From Nipponacmea schrenckii (lineage: Eukaryota > Mollusca > Gastropoda > Lottiidae), in contig CM060200.1 in NCBI GenBank assembly GCA_030562195.1, positions 23,289,023-23,353,022 of the forward strand: 64,000 bases of DNA, read 5' to 3'. Positions 33,138-45,158 of this stretch are shown here, in pieces; the stretch's first letter is position 1, and each line of letters starts with the position of its first letter. Under the pieces are notes generated by a model that searched no databases, had not been told where the DNA came from, and was given only the letters and a program-made list of their open reading frames with translations. A program made the position numbers and the translations under genes.

Positions 33138-35812
33138 CAAACAAAGAACTCGATTCCTTTGAATACATTGACTGCACCATAACAAATAAGAACATATTAC
33201 GAACAGTTGTTATTTATCGACCACCTTCAAATTCAGTTTATAGATGAATTCTCTGCCATGTTGGATAATCTCGCTTCATGTAAATTTTCACTACTAATCG
33301 TCGGCGATTTTAACTACCATGTAAAACCCTGCAAACCTAGAATCGTGTAGATTAAGCTCTCTGTTCTATACACATTCTCTCAAGCAACACGTTTACAAGG
33401 AGGTATTCAAGATCTAGTCATTACGAGAAAAGGGCAGCTTTACCCTAACCAACTTCTCATTAGTGACCAGAAATATCTGACCATTTCCAATAACTTTTAA
33501 GCTTGATGTTAAAAAACCTCCACCACTCCGTAAAACAATATTTTACCGGAAGTTCAAGTCTCTGAATATTGAAGAAATTAAACAGAGTATCACCCAATCT
33601 AACATATCCGCTATTGTTGATGGCTCTATAACAGATCCAGATGAACAAGTTCAAATTTTCAATGAGGTGCTTAGTTCTCTGTTAAAAAATAATGCTCCCT
33701 TGAAAACAAAATGGTTGACAGTTAAAGCTGAGACCCAATGGTTCAATGATGATGTGCGCCGAGTCAAAGCTGAACGCACGAAAGCTGAACGTAGGGCCTA
33801 TATGGCGTGGAACTCGTCTCGTCATCCATAGAGATATTTATAATGCTGCAAAATTAAAAGTGGTGCGAACAATCGAAAAAACAAAAAAGGACTTTTACTC
33901 CAATAAAATTGAACTAAGTGACAACAAACAAAGAGATCTCTACAAAATAAAAAATGCCCTTCTTGATCACAATTACAATGTTGCTAGATTACCTACAGAC
34001 GACACCTCAAATCTTGAGGAGAAATTCTCTCAGTTCTACACTAACAGAATTCTGATCAAACGTGAGAACCTGGAGAGATGTTTAGATTCTGTAACTCTTT
34101 ATCTTATCCTTAAGAATGCTATGATCAGAGCCCCGTAGAGTGTTTGAATACTTTCAGACGGTTACTGAAGACTTCATCAAGAATCTTGTGTCTGAATCAA
34201 AACCGAAATCCTGTATCCTGGACCCAATTATCTCGGCGATAGCAAACACAACTTTATGCTCAGGCAAATTTCCCACAATCTATTAAACTGATGTTGTTAC
34301 ACCCTTAATAAAAATGCCATCTTTAGATCCTGAAATCCTTAAAAATTACAGACCGGTCTGTAATCTGAGCTTTGTTTCTAAACTGATAGAAAAATGCATT
34401 TCTTAACAGCTTAAAAACCATTTCCATGCGACCAACCTTCCCGAACCACTTCAGAGTGTATATCGCCAACATCATAAAACTGAAACGCGCTTATATGTGT
34501 TCAAAATGATATTCTGTGTTCCCTTGACATCCGCAGACCAGTGATTCTTGTACTGCTGGACCTGTCCGCAGCTTTTGACACCGTTGACATAGAAATATTG
34601 CTTAATCGATTACAAACTGATTTCAGAGTTTCTGGATCTGCTCTTAATTATTGGACTCATACCTATCTAACCGGAAGCATTCAGTTTTAGTGCACCAATT
34701 AAGATCAGACGAACAGGAACTAGTCTATGGTGTGCCTCAAGGCTCAGTGCTTGGACCCATTCTTTTCTGTATTTATACTTCTCCACTTGCAAAGATAATT
34801 CGGAATATTCAGTGTCACCTCTATGCCGACGACACTCAATTATACCTATCTTTTAAACCAGTCCATGGCTTCGAAATGTGTAAGCGTAGGTTGGAAGCAT
34901 GCATTAACGATATACGGCAGTGGATGGCTGCAAATTTCTTAAAACTAAATGATGAAAAAACTGAATATCTGCTGATCCGGTCCAAAAACTGTGATATTAC
35001 TCAACTACCTGATACTAACATATCTATTGGTTATGTTTCAATGTCACCCTCTAACTCGGCCAGAAATATTGGTGTCATATTTGATGAATTCTTAAACTTT
35101 GAAAACCATGTTAACAACATCTGTAAAACCTGTTACTTGTCGAATATATCGAAAATTCGCTCGTTTCTGTCTGAAGATAGTGTTAAAACATTGGTTAATA
35201 GTTTAGTTACCTCACGTCTGGATAATTGTAATTCACATCTGATTGGTCTCCCAAGTAGTCTTATTGAAAACCTCCAAAAAGTACAAATTTCAGCTACAAG
35301 ATTAATAACCCACACCAAATTTCGGAATCATATAACACCTGTTCTATTCAAATTACACTGGCTACCAATTACATTTAGAATTAAATACATGATACTTCTT
35401 CTAACTTTTAAGTGTATTAATAATATGGCTCCTACTTATTTGTCCTGCCTTTTAGAATTATATGTACCTGCTCGTGCTTTAAGATCTTCCAATGACACAC
35501 ATAAATTAGTAGAAAGGAAAGTAAATTTAGTACACTATGGCGATAGAAGTTTTTATTATCAGGCACCTACACTTTGGAACTCTTTATATTTTAATATTCC
35601 ATCTCTTACATCTTATGATTCTTTTAAAAAAGAATTAAAAACATATCTCTTTAAGGCAGCTTTTGTCGATGTTGTTAAGTTTTAATATTTAATTGATTTT
35701 TAATATTTTTTTCTTTTTGTACTCTTTTATTTATGTATTTGTAAAGTGCACATGAACACTACTGTAGTGGAGGGTAGCACTCTAAATATGTGTTTATTAT
35801 TTATTATTATTA
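33138..35812 (+). pseudogene. LINE-B, endonuclease C-part, RT and 3' end
   Basis: Resumes with ELDSFEYIDCTITNKN, TVVIYRPPSNSVY and IVGDFNYHV (endonuclease). A linker and RT follow: NYRPVCNLSFVSKLIEKC (~34.35 kb), [13 protein letters not shown] (~34.57 kb), VYGVPQGSVLGPILF (~34.73 kb) and HLYADDTQLYLSF (catalytic DD, ~34.83 kb). Then come FLKLNDEKTEYLLI, FKLHWLPITFRIKYM and TLWNSL to the stop at 35685. The last 344 codons are open; upstream parts have several shifts and stops. The 3' UTR ends in a two-tier hairpin (35745-35781) and a TTATT tail. L2/CR1-type by its 3' stem and RT motifs. Confidence 0.85.
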
Positions 35813-36986
35813 CATGCCCCTGCTTTTTATTATGTGGTTACTTTCCTTTACTTTCTTTTCTAAACTGGAGCTACCGAGACGACAACTCTCCAGTTTGATC
35901 AATGATAACGTATTTGTACTTGATATACAAAATTACAAGAGCGGTGAACAGCACCGAGCGTGACCCTAATACTTTTCGATGAGCTTATAATTCCTGAAGT
36001 TGATATTTTTGACCCAATATCAGAATATCTATAGATAGCATAGGTCAAGGTCATTGTAAGCTGAAAATCCTTGGGTCATTGTATAGCGGGGTCGCTATAT
36101 ATACAGTGATACATTCACTGTGACTTGTTATAAATAATCCAATTCCTATGTACAAGTTTAATACAACGGACAAAGTTAATCAATACAATAATAATAGCAA
36201 CTGGCAGGTACTTTAATTGCTTAGATGTGACCGTCTGAATAATTGTAATTGTAGTTAAGGGAAATTACCATTCCCGTAACAATTGAAGGCCAAGGTCATA
36301 AGAAAGAGATTTTAAAATTTTCCAAACATTCAAACGTGTCTATAAAACATTAAAATTTGAATTTCAAAATTCTGTTCCAACAACATTTTGATAAAGTAAC
36401 AAGGCCTCTATAGAGGCTAAAATCATACAAATCGGATGAAAAAATAGCAAAGAAATTAAAATTTCGCTAAAATGTGTGACTGTAAGGTAACGGATCATGT
36501 ATCACTTCTTCGACGTTCTTTTCACCGGAACTGGAGGCAATAGGCGGGATTTTCAAAAACCGGAAGCCCTCACCCCTAAAAATTGGGTTCCAGATATTCG
36601 TTTTGCATTCCAGCCCATTTACAATTGTTTGTTAAACAAAAATAAAGATTACCGGCATTAAAATATTTCAGGAAAAGTAAGTAGCCTAGATGTTTGAACA
36701 GTGCGATTGGATTGGAACTGATTCTTAGTCTTTCTAATGCCGGAGCAAGAAGTGTCGACAGATTTGGATATTGTTAGAGGATTGATTTTAGGTTGACTTT
36801 CCATGATATGTAACCAGGTAAATAGCGGATTGGCATTTTTTGATCGGAGAAGCAGGAACATTTATTATATTGTTGTCTGTTGCTCAAACATGATGTGGTA
36901 TGTCCTCTCAGATACATTTCGATGTTCTAGTGGGAAAGGAACGTCAAGGTATCGACGAAAAGGGCAATAAATAAGGGAAATTCCTG
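35813..36986. other. Unassigned sequence between LINE-B and the empty-site junction
   Basis: Not present in the uninterrupted duplicated copy, so it belongs to the inserted block. No gene seen. It has a short inverted repeat AAACTGGAG/CTCCAGTTT at about 35861-35896. It could be a 3' transduction carried by LINE-B or a separate insertion. Confidence 0.45.
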
Positions 36987-37170
36987 TAAACATTTATTCC
37001 TACTCTTTCGATTATTTTATCACCCTTTCCTCGCCTTTCAGCCTTTATCGTCACATTTTCCCTGAATAAATATTTCCCTCGGTTTCTCGGTATCTTCCTT
37101 TTCTTTATTTGCTATCATGAACAAACATTTCAGATTATTTCGTAATATCCCTGAAAAATGTCTTGTACTT
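36987..37170 (+). repeat. Duplicated segment, second copy, right half
   Basis: Starts at TAAACATT (36987-36994) and matches 6027-6200, including ttattttatcaccctttc, tttccctcggtttctc and gctatcatgaacaaac. Joined to 7475-7663 it reconstitutes the copy at 5835-6215. Confidence 0.85.
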
Positions 37171-38156
37171 CTAATCAGATTGAAAATATTATAGACTATT
37201 TGTCATTTATGTTCTGTTGTAGCCTTTATTTTAAATTCCATCATTTATTACGTAGTTCAATGACTGGTTATAAATGTAAATTTTATCACAATAAGCTTTA
37301 TTACAACAACACAAATTATAGGAAATGAGGCAAAATCGATATAAAGCCGTAATAAAACAATTTCATTCGTAATAGCATTACAGGTGGTATTATCAGATAA
37401 TAAAACGCCAGTCTTCCAATGCATCGTCGAACTGATTTAAATCTCCTGAAAAAAAAAAGTTTTAAGATGATCGAATCGAGGTTTTTGCAAAAAAATAAAA
37501 AATGTAAACCACGTAAAATGTGTCAAAAATCCATTAATGACAATGAATCTATCGATCTCGCCTTACACTCCTTATCTTCTACTAACACAACATTTTAGCA
37601 GAATTTCCTTAATTATTGCCTGAAGTTGCGTCGAAACCGTTATACGAACATTTTTGATATTTTAATTTCTAAAGAACTAGCAAATAATAACATATTTCCT
37701 GTCTACCATTGCAATTTTAAGTGCATTATCCCTTCGGGTGATAAAACCACGTTTCTGTTGGACCTAAAGCTAAAGGGTTGGTAAGTCGAAATTCATAAAA
37801 TTGGCCAATAGATAGTCCTAATTTAACATTAAAATTTTAATGAATGCACCTAAGAGATTGTAAAGAGGTAGTCTAATCTATTTGTGTGCACAGGGAATGC
37901 TATTAGCATCAATTCTGACGTCGTTGGTTATCCTTTATCACATAATAAAGCCTTTAAGGTTAGAGATTTTAGTGGAAATGGAGGATTCATAGACGCAGAT
38001 TGCATTGGTAAAAATTGAAACTCTATGTTCTCCCGATACACATGAAAAACCTTATTACACACTTTATTAAACTAATGTTTTTATCATAATTGCCGTCTGA
38101 CATAATAGAAAAAATACATCATAAATACTTTGATACATTATATTTTTTTATTTACC
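37171..38156. other. Spacer DNA, no gene seen
   Basis: AT-rich, nothing recognised. Confidence 0.5.
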
Positions 38157-40345
38157 GTGAATAACGAATAACAAATAACCAACAAACTTCACATGTTATT
38201 CGTTATTCGTTTTTAACGACAAACGAAAAGCTAAAAACGAATAACAAATAACGAATAACGAAAAACAAAAGAATTTTATTCATTTTTACAAAGAGGTTTA
38301 TGTTTATCCAGCTTATTCCCCAAAACGACTAAAAAAAATAATAGCAAAATAAAAAAAAACAAAGAAAAAATGAATAACAGATAGGTTATCCAGGTTTAGA
38401 AGAACTTCACAGAGGCTATTATGTATGCTATACACTCTTTTGTAAGCACCAAGAGGGGAATATATGCTATTCGTTTTCTCGTTATTCGTTTCTCGTTATT
38501 CGTTTTTCGTTTTTCGCTTTTCGTTTTTCGTTATTCGTTCTTTTGCAAACACCAAGAGGAGGATATTCGCTATTCGTTTTTTGGCTATTCGTTTTTGGTT
38601 ATTCATTTTTGGTTATTAGTTTTCCGTTATTCGTTTTTCGTTATTCGTTATTCGTTTTTCCTTATTCGTTTTTCGTTATTGGCTTTTCGTTTTTCGCTAT
38701 TCGTTATTGTAGCACTTCTAGATGTTTAAATAACTTTGACTTCGAAAATTGGTATTCATAAGAAGAAACAGATGCTATGATATTTGTTATTCATTTTTTT
38801 GTAAGCACCACGAATGGGATATTCGCTATACTTTTTCGTTATTCGTTTTTTTTTATTTGTTATTCGTTTTTCATTATTTGTTCTTTTGCAAGCACCAAGA
38901 GGAGGATTTTCGCTATTCGTTATTCGTTATTAGTTTTTCGTTATTCGTTATTGTTGCATTTCTAGATGTTTAAATGACTTTGACTTTGGAAATTGGGATT
39001 TATAAGAAGAAACAGAGGCTATGATATTTGTTAATCGTTCTTTTTGTAAGCACCCACAAAGAGAGGGATATTCTCTATTCGTAATCGATATTAGTTTTTC
39101 GTTATTCGTTTTTCGTTTTTCTTTATTCGTTATTGTAGCACTTCTAAATGTTTAAATGACCTTGACTTTGAAAATTGGGATTTATAAGAAGAAACAGATG
39201 CTATGATATTTTTTATTCATATTTTTGTAAGCACCACGACGGGGATATTCGCTATACATTTTCGTTATTCGTTATTCGTTTTTCGCTTTTCGTTTTTCGT
39301 TATTGTAGCACTTCTGGATATTTAAATGACTTTTACCTTAGAAATTGGGATTTATAACAAGAAACAGAGGCTATGATATTTGTTAATCGTTCTTTTGTAA
39401 GCACCCGCAAAGAGAGGGATATTCTCTATTCGTAATCGTTATTCGTTTTTCTTTATTCGTTTTTCGTTATTCGTCCTTTTGTAAGCACCAAGAGGGGCTT
39501 ATTCGCTATTCGTTTTCGTTATTCGTTATTTGTTTTTCGCTTTTCGTTTTTCGTTCTTTTGCAAGCACCAAGAGGAGGATATTATTCGCTATTCGTTATT
39601 CGGTATTCGTTTTTCGTTATACCTTATTGTAGCACTTCTAGATGTTTAAATGACTTTGACTTTAGAAATTGGGATTTATAAGAAGAAACAGAGACTATGA
39701 AATTTGTTATTCGTTTCTTTTGTAAACACCAAGACGGGGGTAATCGTTTTTCGTTATTTCGTTGTATTTGTTTTCGTTATTCGTTTTTTTGTTTTTCGTT
39801 ATTCGTTTATTGGCTATTCGCTTTTCGCCTTTCGTTATTCGTTATTGTAATACATGTACTTCTAGATGTTTAAATGACTTCACGTTGTGTTTTACATTGT
39901 TTTATTAGGTATAGATCTTCTAAAAGGTAGTGAGAGAAAGATATCGGGGATTGGTGGCGGCAAATCCTCCTCTGTTCTGACTCCCGGCCAGGCTTGACAG
40001 GCTCTGGCGGCGAATCCTCCTCTGTTCTGACTCCAGACCAGGCTTGACAGGCTCTCTTATACCACGACCTGAACCCTGGATGCCCAACATGCAGGCTATT
40101 GGTTGACGTAGCTCGATGCAAGCTGTCCAGTTCAAACATGCATGCACAGTCAGCACTAGATTTATAATCCAGGACACTCTCTCATCCCCTTTTACAATGG
40201 AAACAATAATACAATATATCAAATAAATTGTAGCTAGATTAAAGGGACTACACCTTTCATCAAAAACGAATAACGAATAAAATGTGAGGTTTGTTCGTTA
40301 TTCGTTATTCGTTATTCACGAATAACGAATAACAAACTAACTTCA
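38157..40345 (+). repeat. TTCGTTA-rich tandem array with inverted and direct terminal blocks
   Basis: Dominated by irregular TTCGTTATTCG/TTTTTCG units. Superimposed is a longer unit of roughly 180-350 bp containing tagcacttctagatgttt, a 'gggatttataagaagaaaca' box and 'tgtaagcaccaag'. These boxes recur near 38.75, 39.00, 39.18, 39.35 and 39.67 kb. The first ~110 bp (38157-38275) is in the opposite orientation to the main array. Both ends carry a GAATAACGAATAAC...CTTCACA block. Short Phe/Ser/Arg/Tyr-rich frames inside are translations of the repeat. Confidence 0.8.
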
Positions 40346-40509
40346 CACTGCCGTTTAATAACCTCTATGAAGACTTAGAATGTCGCCGGTAGTTTCAAAT
40401 AGCGAAAATACAGTAACCTCTGTGGTTTTCAACTGATATTCTCGATATCTTAGTATGTATCATCAAAATATGAAGATTAAGCCCTGTATTGACCCTCTTG
40501 ATCCGGAAT

Positions 40510-41530
40510 TTTTATACGCCCACAAATCCATTAAGGTGTATATTGTAATCGGTCCGTCGGTCTGTCCGTCCGTCGGTCCGTTCACATTTGTTTGCTTACT
40601 CTACAGGCTACAATTCTTTATGGATTTTTTTTGTGGGTCAGTGGCATTATGAAGATGATCCCTATCGATTTTCGCGATGATCCGATAATTTTTCACCGAT
40701 ATATTATATTTTCTGACTTATCGTTTTTCACTCAATTAGCTATAGGGTGCAATTCGTGTTCACTCTACAATTCTTTATGGATTCTTTTGATTTTTATTTT
40801 GTGGGTCAGTGTCATTATGAAGATGATCCATATCATTTTCGTGATGATTCAATAGATTTTCACCGAAATATTGTGTCTGATTAAGTGTTTTCGCCCCAAT
40901 ACCCAAAGGGTGCAACTCGTCTTCACTCTACAGGCTACAATTCTTTACGGATTCTTTTGATTTTGATTTTGTGGGTCAGTGTCATTATAAGGACGATCCC
41001 TAATGATTTTCGTGAGATTTTTCATCGAAATATTGTGTCTGACTTAGCGTCTTTCGCCCCATTACCCATAAGGTGCAATTAGTGCTTACTCTACAGTCTA
41101 TAATTTGTTATGTATTATTTTTATTTTTATTTTATGGGTCTGTCTTTACGAAGAAGATCCCTATCGATTTTCATTATGATCCTGGTGATATTTCTCCGAT
41201 TTATGGCGTCTGTCATAGCCTTTTTTTTTCTATTTGCTGTAGGGTGCAACTCGTGCTCACTCTACAATTCTCTATGGATACTTTTATAAATTCTATTTTG
41301 TAAGTTATTTGCATTATGTACACGATCCCTATTGATTTTCATAATGATCTGATAATTTTTCACCGTTTTCAAAGTGCAAGTCTGTTCACTCTACAGACAG
41401 CAATTACGGATTCTTTTGATTTTTATTTTATCTGCTCACAATTCTCTATAGAATAGACATGAAGCAAATGTGAAATTGTTTGTACTTTGCAATCAAAGCT
41501 GCTGGTGCTTCTCAAGGCTATCTTTCTCGG
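40510..41530 (+). mobile_element. 160-bp-monomer element, copy 3
   Basis: Starts tttatacgcccacaaatcc with a gtccgtccgtcggtcc run. Its monomers have 'ctctaca' boxes near 40600, 40762, 40926, 41090, 41260 and 41390, a period of about 164 bp. It ends near the ctcaaggctatctttc stretch. The monomer sequence differs from copies 1 and 2, so only the ends and period are shared. Confidence 0.7.
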
Positions 41531-41555
41531 AATTTAGTGTATAATGGGCGTGAAC

Positions 41556-44227
41556 CATTATGTTTAGATATTTTTTCCTTGTAGGCATCTTTAATGAGGC
41601 CAATGACCATATTTTGTGTATTAACGTTAACATTTTAATTTAATTTTCAAAAAAGAAAAAAAAAATGTCGATCTCTTACCATGTTTTAAATGTTGACAAC
41701 TTACCATTAATTTTTATTTCCTAATTAAACCGATGAACTGGTTGTGCCTCTATTGTAAAACTTATCAAACAAATCTGAAATATATCAATCCTGATGAAAT
41801 TTTGTTGAAGCCCATGAATTTAATCTACCGATTTTTGTCAAATACATGTTACTGTATATTTGGTATAGGGCCATCCACGTGCTGAAATGTGACAAATTTA
41901 ATAACCTTGACTATTTCGGTCTTTTCTCCCGTTAGTGAAAATCGTGTTAAAAACCGTTGTCTTGGCTTTGTGTCCAATATATAGAGTATAGTAAACAACA
42001 TCAAGTACGGCGCAAGGTCCGTTTCCGAAGAAATGCTAAAGTAAATGCGAAAATTCCGTCTCATTTTCGCTTCCGATTGGTGCGCTCAGGTTACATGAAG
42101 GTATAATTAATCATGTATCAAATTTTCTTCGTTTCCTTTTTCCATCCTACATTATTAATTATCGTTTTATATTTCTTATTAAATATCACTTCAAAGATAA
42201 TACCAATGACTATTTTCTCTCAGTTTTTCATTATATCCTAGAGATCTAAAACCCGGAAGGAAAATAAGTACACTACTATGACCGTGGAAGGGTTAAATTG
42301 TGTATAAATGTTTCAATATTCTGCGATTTAGGCTGTCAAGGTAATTGCCTACGTGACTTTGGAACAATGGTAAGCAGTCAATTGGGCACAAATAAAAGTC
42401 AAAGTACAATACAAAGTCAGTTACACACGGTACTTTTTTTTAGACACGCGTAAGAAATTGGCAAAGTGATTTTGGGCACATGTTCATTTAGCCACATATT
42501 CATTTAATCACACACTTCTTAGGCATCATTATATTCGACACATTAATGTCATTTAAACGGAAGAGAAAGTTGAAAGACCAATATCAGTCATATTTTCTTA
42601 TGTTTAGGTCTCCCGACAAATCTGACCCTACAGATTCTTCAAACGCGATATCTTACGTCATTTATAGATGATCTTAAACTAATGCTAAAGAACTGTGAAA
42701 TTTTTAAGAAGCGTTTCCGGATTTAATAATGTACGAGTTAAGGATTTTATTTATCATACAACTACTTATAGAACCGGGAATCCTTGTATTTAAGCCCTGT
42801 CGTCATTAAGCCCGTGTAATAATGAGTTTGTACTTACGAGTATAAGCTCATAGCTTAAATTCAAAATAGCCTAGTAGGGCCGAATTTATCGGAATAAGAT
42901 AAAAGAAGAGTCAATGTGATTCACGGGCAAAAACATAGCGATTGATAGATGCAAACTGTTGACACATTCATGCAATAATATAACAATATAGTTTATTAAA
43001 CCCAAAAGCATGGGATATTAAATTTGTATCATCTTGTTTCATAATTAGTAAATGATATTTCTGAAGTCATTGAAGTTATGTTGTTAAAAGAGACTAATTT
43101 TCAATATTTATATCTTGTTTCGTGGGAGGAATAAGTGGCCGTAAACATAATTGGTGGTAATTTAATTTCAGACACATGAAATGGTTCGCGATATACATTA
43201 CTTACTATTAAGGTAATGATTGCTTTATTACTAACTATTTTGACTCATCTGTCGATTTCAGCTCATTATAAGACTCACTTTCACATCGTTTGAGTCATCA
43301 GGTATGAAAATTAAGCTCGAATATTGTGTCATGTATACTGTCTTCCCTTTCAGCGACCTGGTGAAATATCAACTCCTACTATATTATATAAATGAATAAG
43401 GAATTTACTTTAAATCTTTTAAAATTATAATTTCTCTTATTCTCTTTCATTTTTTGACCCACTTTAGTATCAAGATTGATCGAGAATGAAGCACTCGAAA
43501 TAAAAACCCCTTAAAAATCGATATTACTTATCACCCCAAACAGACCCATTGGAACAAGCTTACACGAAAAATTATTTATCAATGAGACGTTTCGTTGAAA
43601 AGTAACAATTCTCTTAAATGTTGACTTACCTAAAACGGACTTGTACTCCTATGTAGTAAATAGACTCACAAATTGCTCGTTATTGAGTATACAGACTCAT
43701 CTGTAAATGAGTCCTAAACCAGAAGTTTTCTTGAAAATTCATAAACAAGCTTAAATGAGTATTCTGTGTATAGCAATAGCCAATATTCGAAATAAGATCA
43801 GAAAGGAAAACTCACAGACTTGAGGCTTTAGTAATTAGCAACTGGTTAATGTAATACTTTACAGGAACATGAATATTCAAATTGATAAAACATCTCGATA
43901 TGATAAATAGCATAGATGAATTCTTAAAGTTTATGGTTCACCTTTTTTATGTTAATTTGGAACTTAAATATATGAAAGTAGTCCTCAGAAGTACAAGAAC
44001 TGCACGGAAATCGCACAATATCCTTTTCTTTATATTATGTTTTTCTAAAAATTATTATGGCTCAATCGAAGTTATTTTATTTTTCAAAAAGCGGACAATT
44101 CTAGACACACAGGAATTTGAAAGCTCATATTTTAACGATTAATATTAATAGGATTAGTAAATATAAATATAATCTTCATAATTTATAACTTGATCATGTC
44201 TTCATATGATAGACATTGTGTAAACAT
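41556..44227. other. Spacer DNA downstream of the GPCR, no gene seen
   Basis: AT-rich; no domain-bearing frame or transposon end recognised. Confidence 0.5.
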
Positions 44228-44231
44228 TTAA

Positions 44232-44700
44232 AGGGGCCCAGGCTTTATTTGTTTCGGACAATCATCCGACAGCCTCAAACACATGAAATCTTTTGGTTAG
44301 CTAATCAGAAATAGTCTACAGAGTTTACCTTTGAAATCCATGTGTATCCATAATTATCCGTGTTTGAAAAATCATAATGTCTTAAGAAATAACGAACGTC
44401 CCGCCATATTGGAAAACGGTTCGTCTTGATAATCAAAGAGTTATCCTTGTGCAATAGCGGTCATCTATATAAATAGACTACATCGCATTTTCAATTGTAG
44501 ACTTTGTCAACAGGGCACACAATTTCAGACTTACTGGAGACCAGCCGCGTACAGCTAGGAAAAAAATATGAAAAGTGAAATTTTTTGTTTGAGGTATATT
44601 TCAAGGTATTTTGCGATTTTCTTAGAGCTTGAGTATTTCTGAGGACTGTTTAAATGTAACAAAGGCCCAAAACACCCCTAAAAATCAAGCCTGAGCCCCT
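44232..44700. mobile_element. TTAA-type MITE
   Basis: Inverted ends AGGGGCCCAGGCTT and AGGGGCTCAGGCTT (13 of 14 match), flanked by TTAA at 44228-44231 and 44701-44704. It is 469 bp and non-coding. Such TTAA/AGGGG termini suit a piggyBac- or Kolobok-type non-autonomous element. Its left end supplies, on the minus strand, the first AATAAA (44244-44249) I find after the GPCR stop codon. Confidence 0.8.
44244..44249 (-). promoter_or_regulatory. Candidate poly(A) signal for the GPCR
   Basis: AATAAA on the minus strand, ~810 bp after the stop codon, inside the terminal region of the TTAA-type MITE. I found no AATAAA or ATTAAA nearer. Usage is untested. Confidence 0.35.
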
Positions 44701-45054
44701 TTAAGTAAAATAGTTTTATAGATAGATAAATGATGATTTTGAAGCGTCATATTTCCATAAAATCGACCTGGCCATCATTATCAGAGTTAATAGTTATGGA
44801 CTATTAGTCTGAACATAATCCTTCAACTCAAAGTATTAGACAAAATATTATGAAACTTAATTGAACAATAGAAAGGAGAACATTACAAAGGATTAATAGC
44901 CAATTAAAAATGATTATTTCATATTCTAAGAATTTAAATACGTATATGTTATGTACTTTAAAACAAATATCGAAAGTGTTGTCTCAATCCATTAAGAAAT
45001 TGAGGACAGAGGTGTTTGATGGCAATATAAGTTTCGCTAATAAACAAATGAAGA

Positions 45055-45158
45055 CTACATGATAAAGAGTGACTCACGGCTCGCAGAGTGATGTTCTGGA
45101 ATTCTTCTTCTTTTCAAACAACAGAAACAAAGACTTCGAAATTCCTTTCTAAATTTAC
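45055..45158 (-). CDS. GPCR exon 5 (helix 8 and C-tail)
   Basis: Acceptor tttttttag|GTAAATTT. Encodes CKFRKEFRSLCFCCLKRRR and a short Ser-containing tail ending SLFIM, with stop TAG at 45055-45057. The split Cys codon at the junction restores the frame. Confidence 0.9.

Noticed and set aside
38421..39357. Several 60-100-codon Phe/Ser/Arg/Tyr-rich frames
   Set aside because: They are translations of the TTCGTTA repeat in different frames and show no domain.
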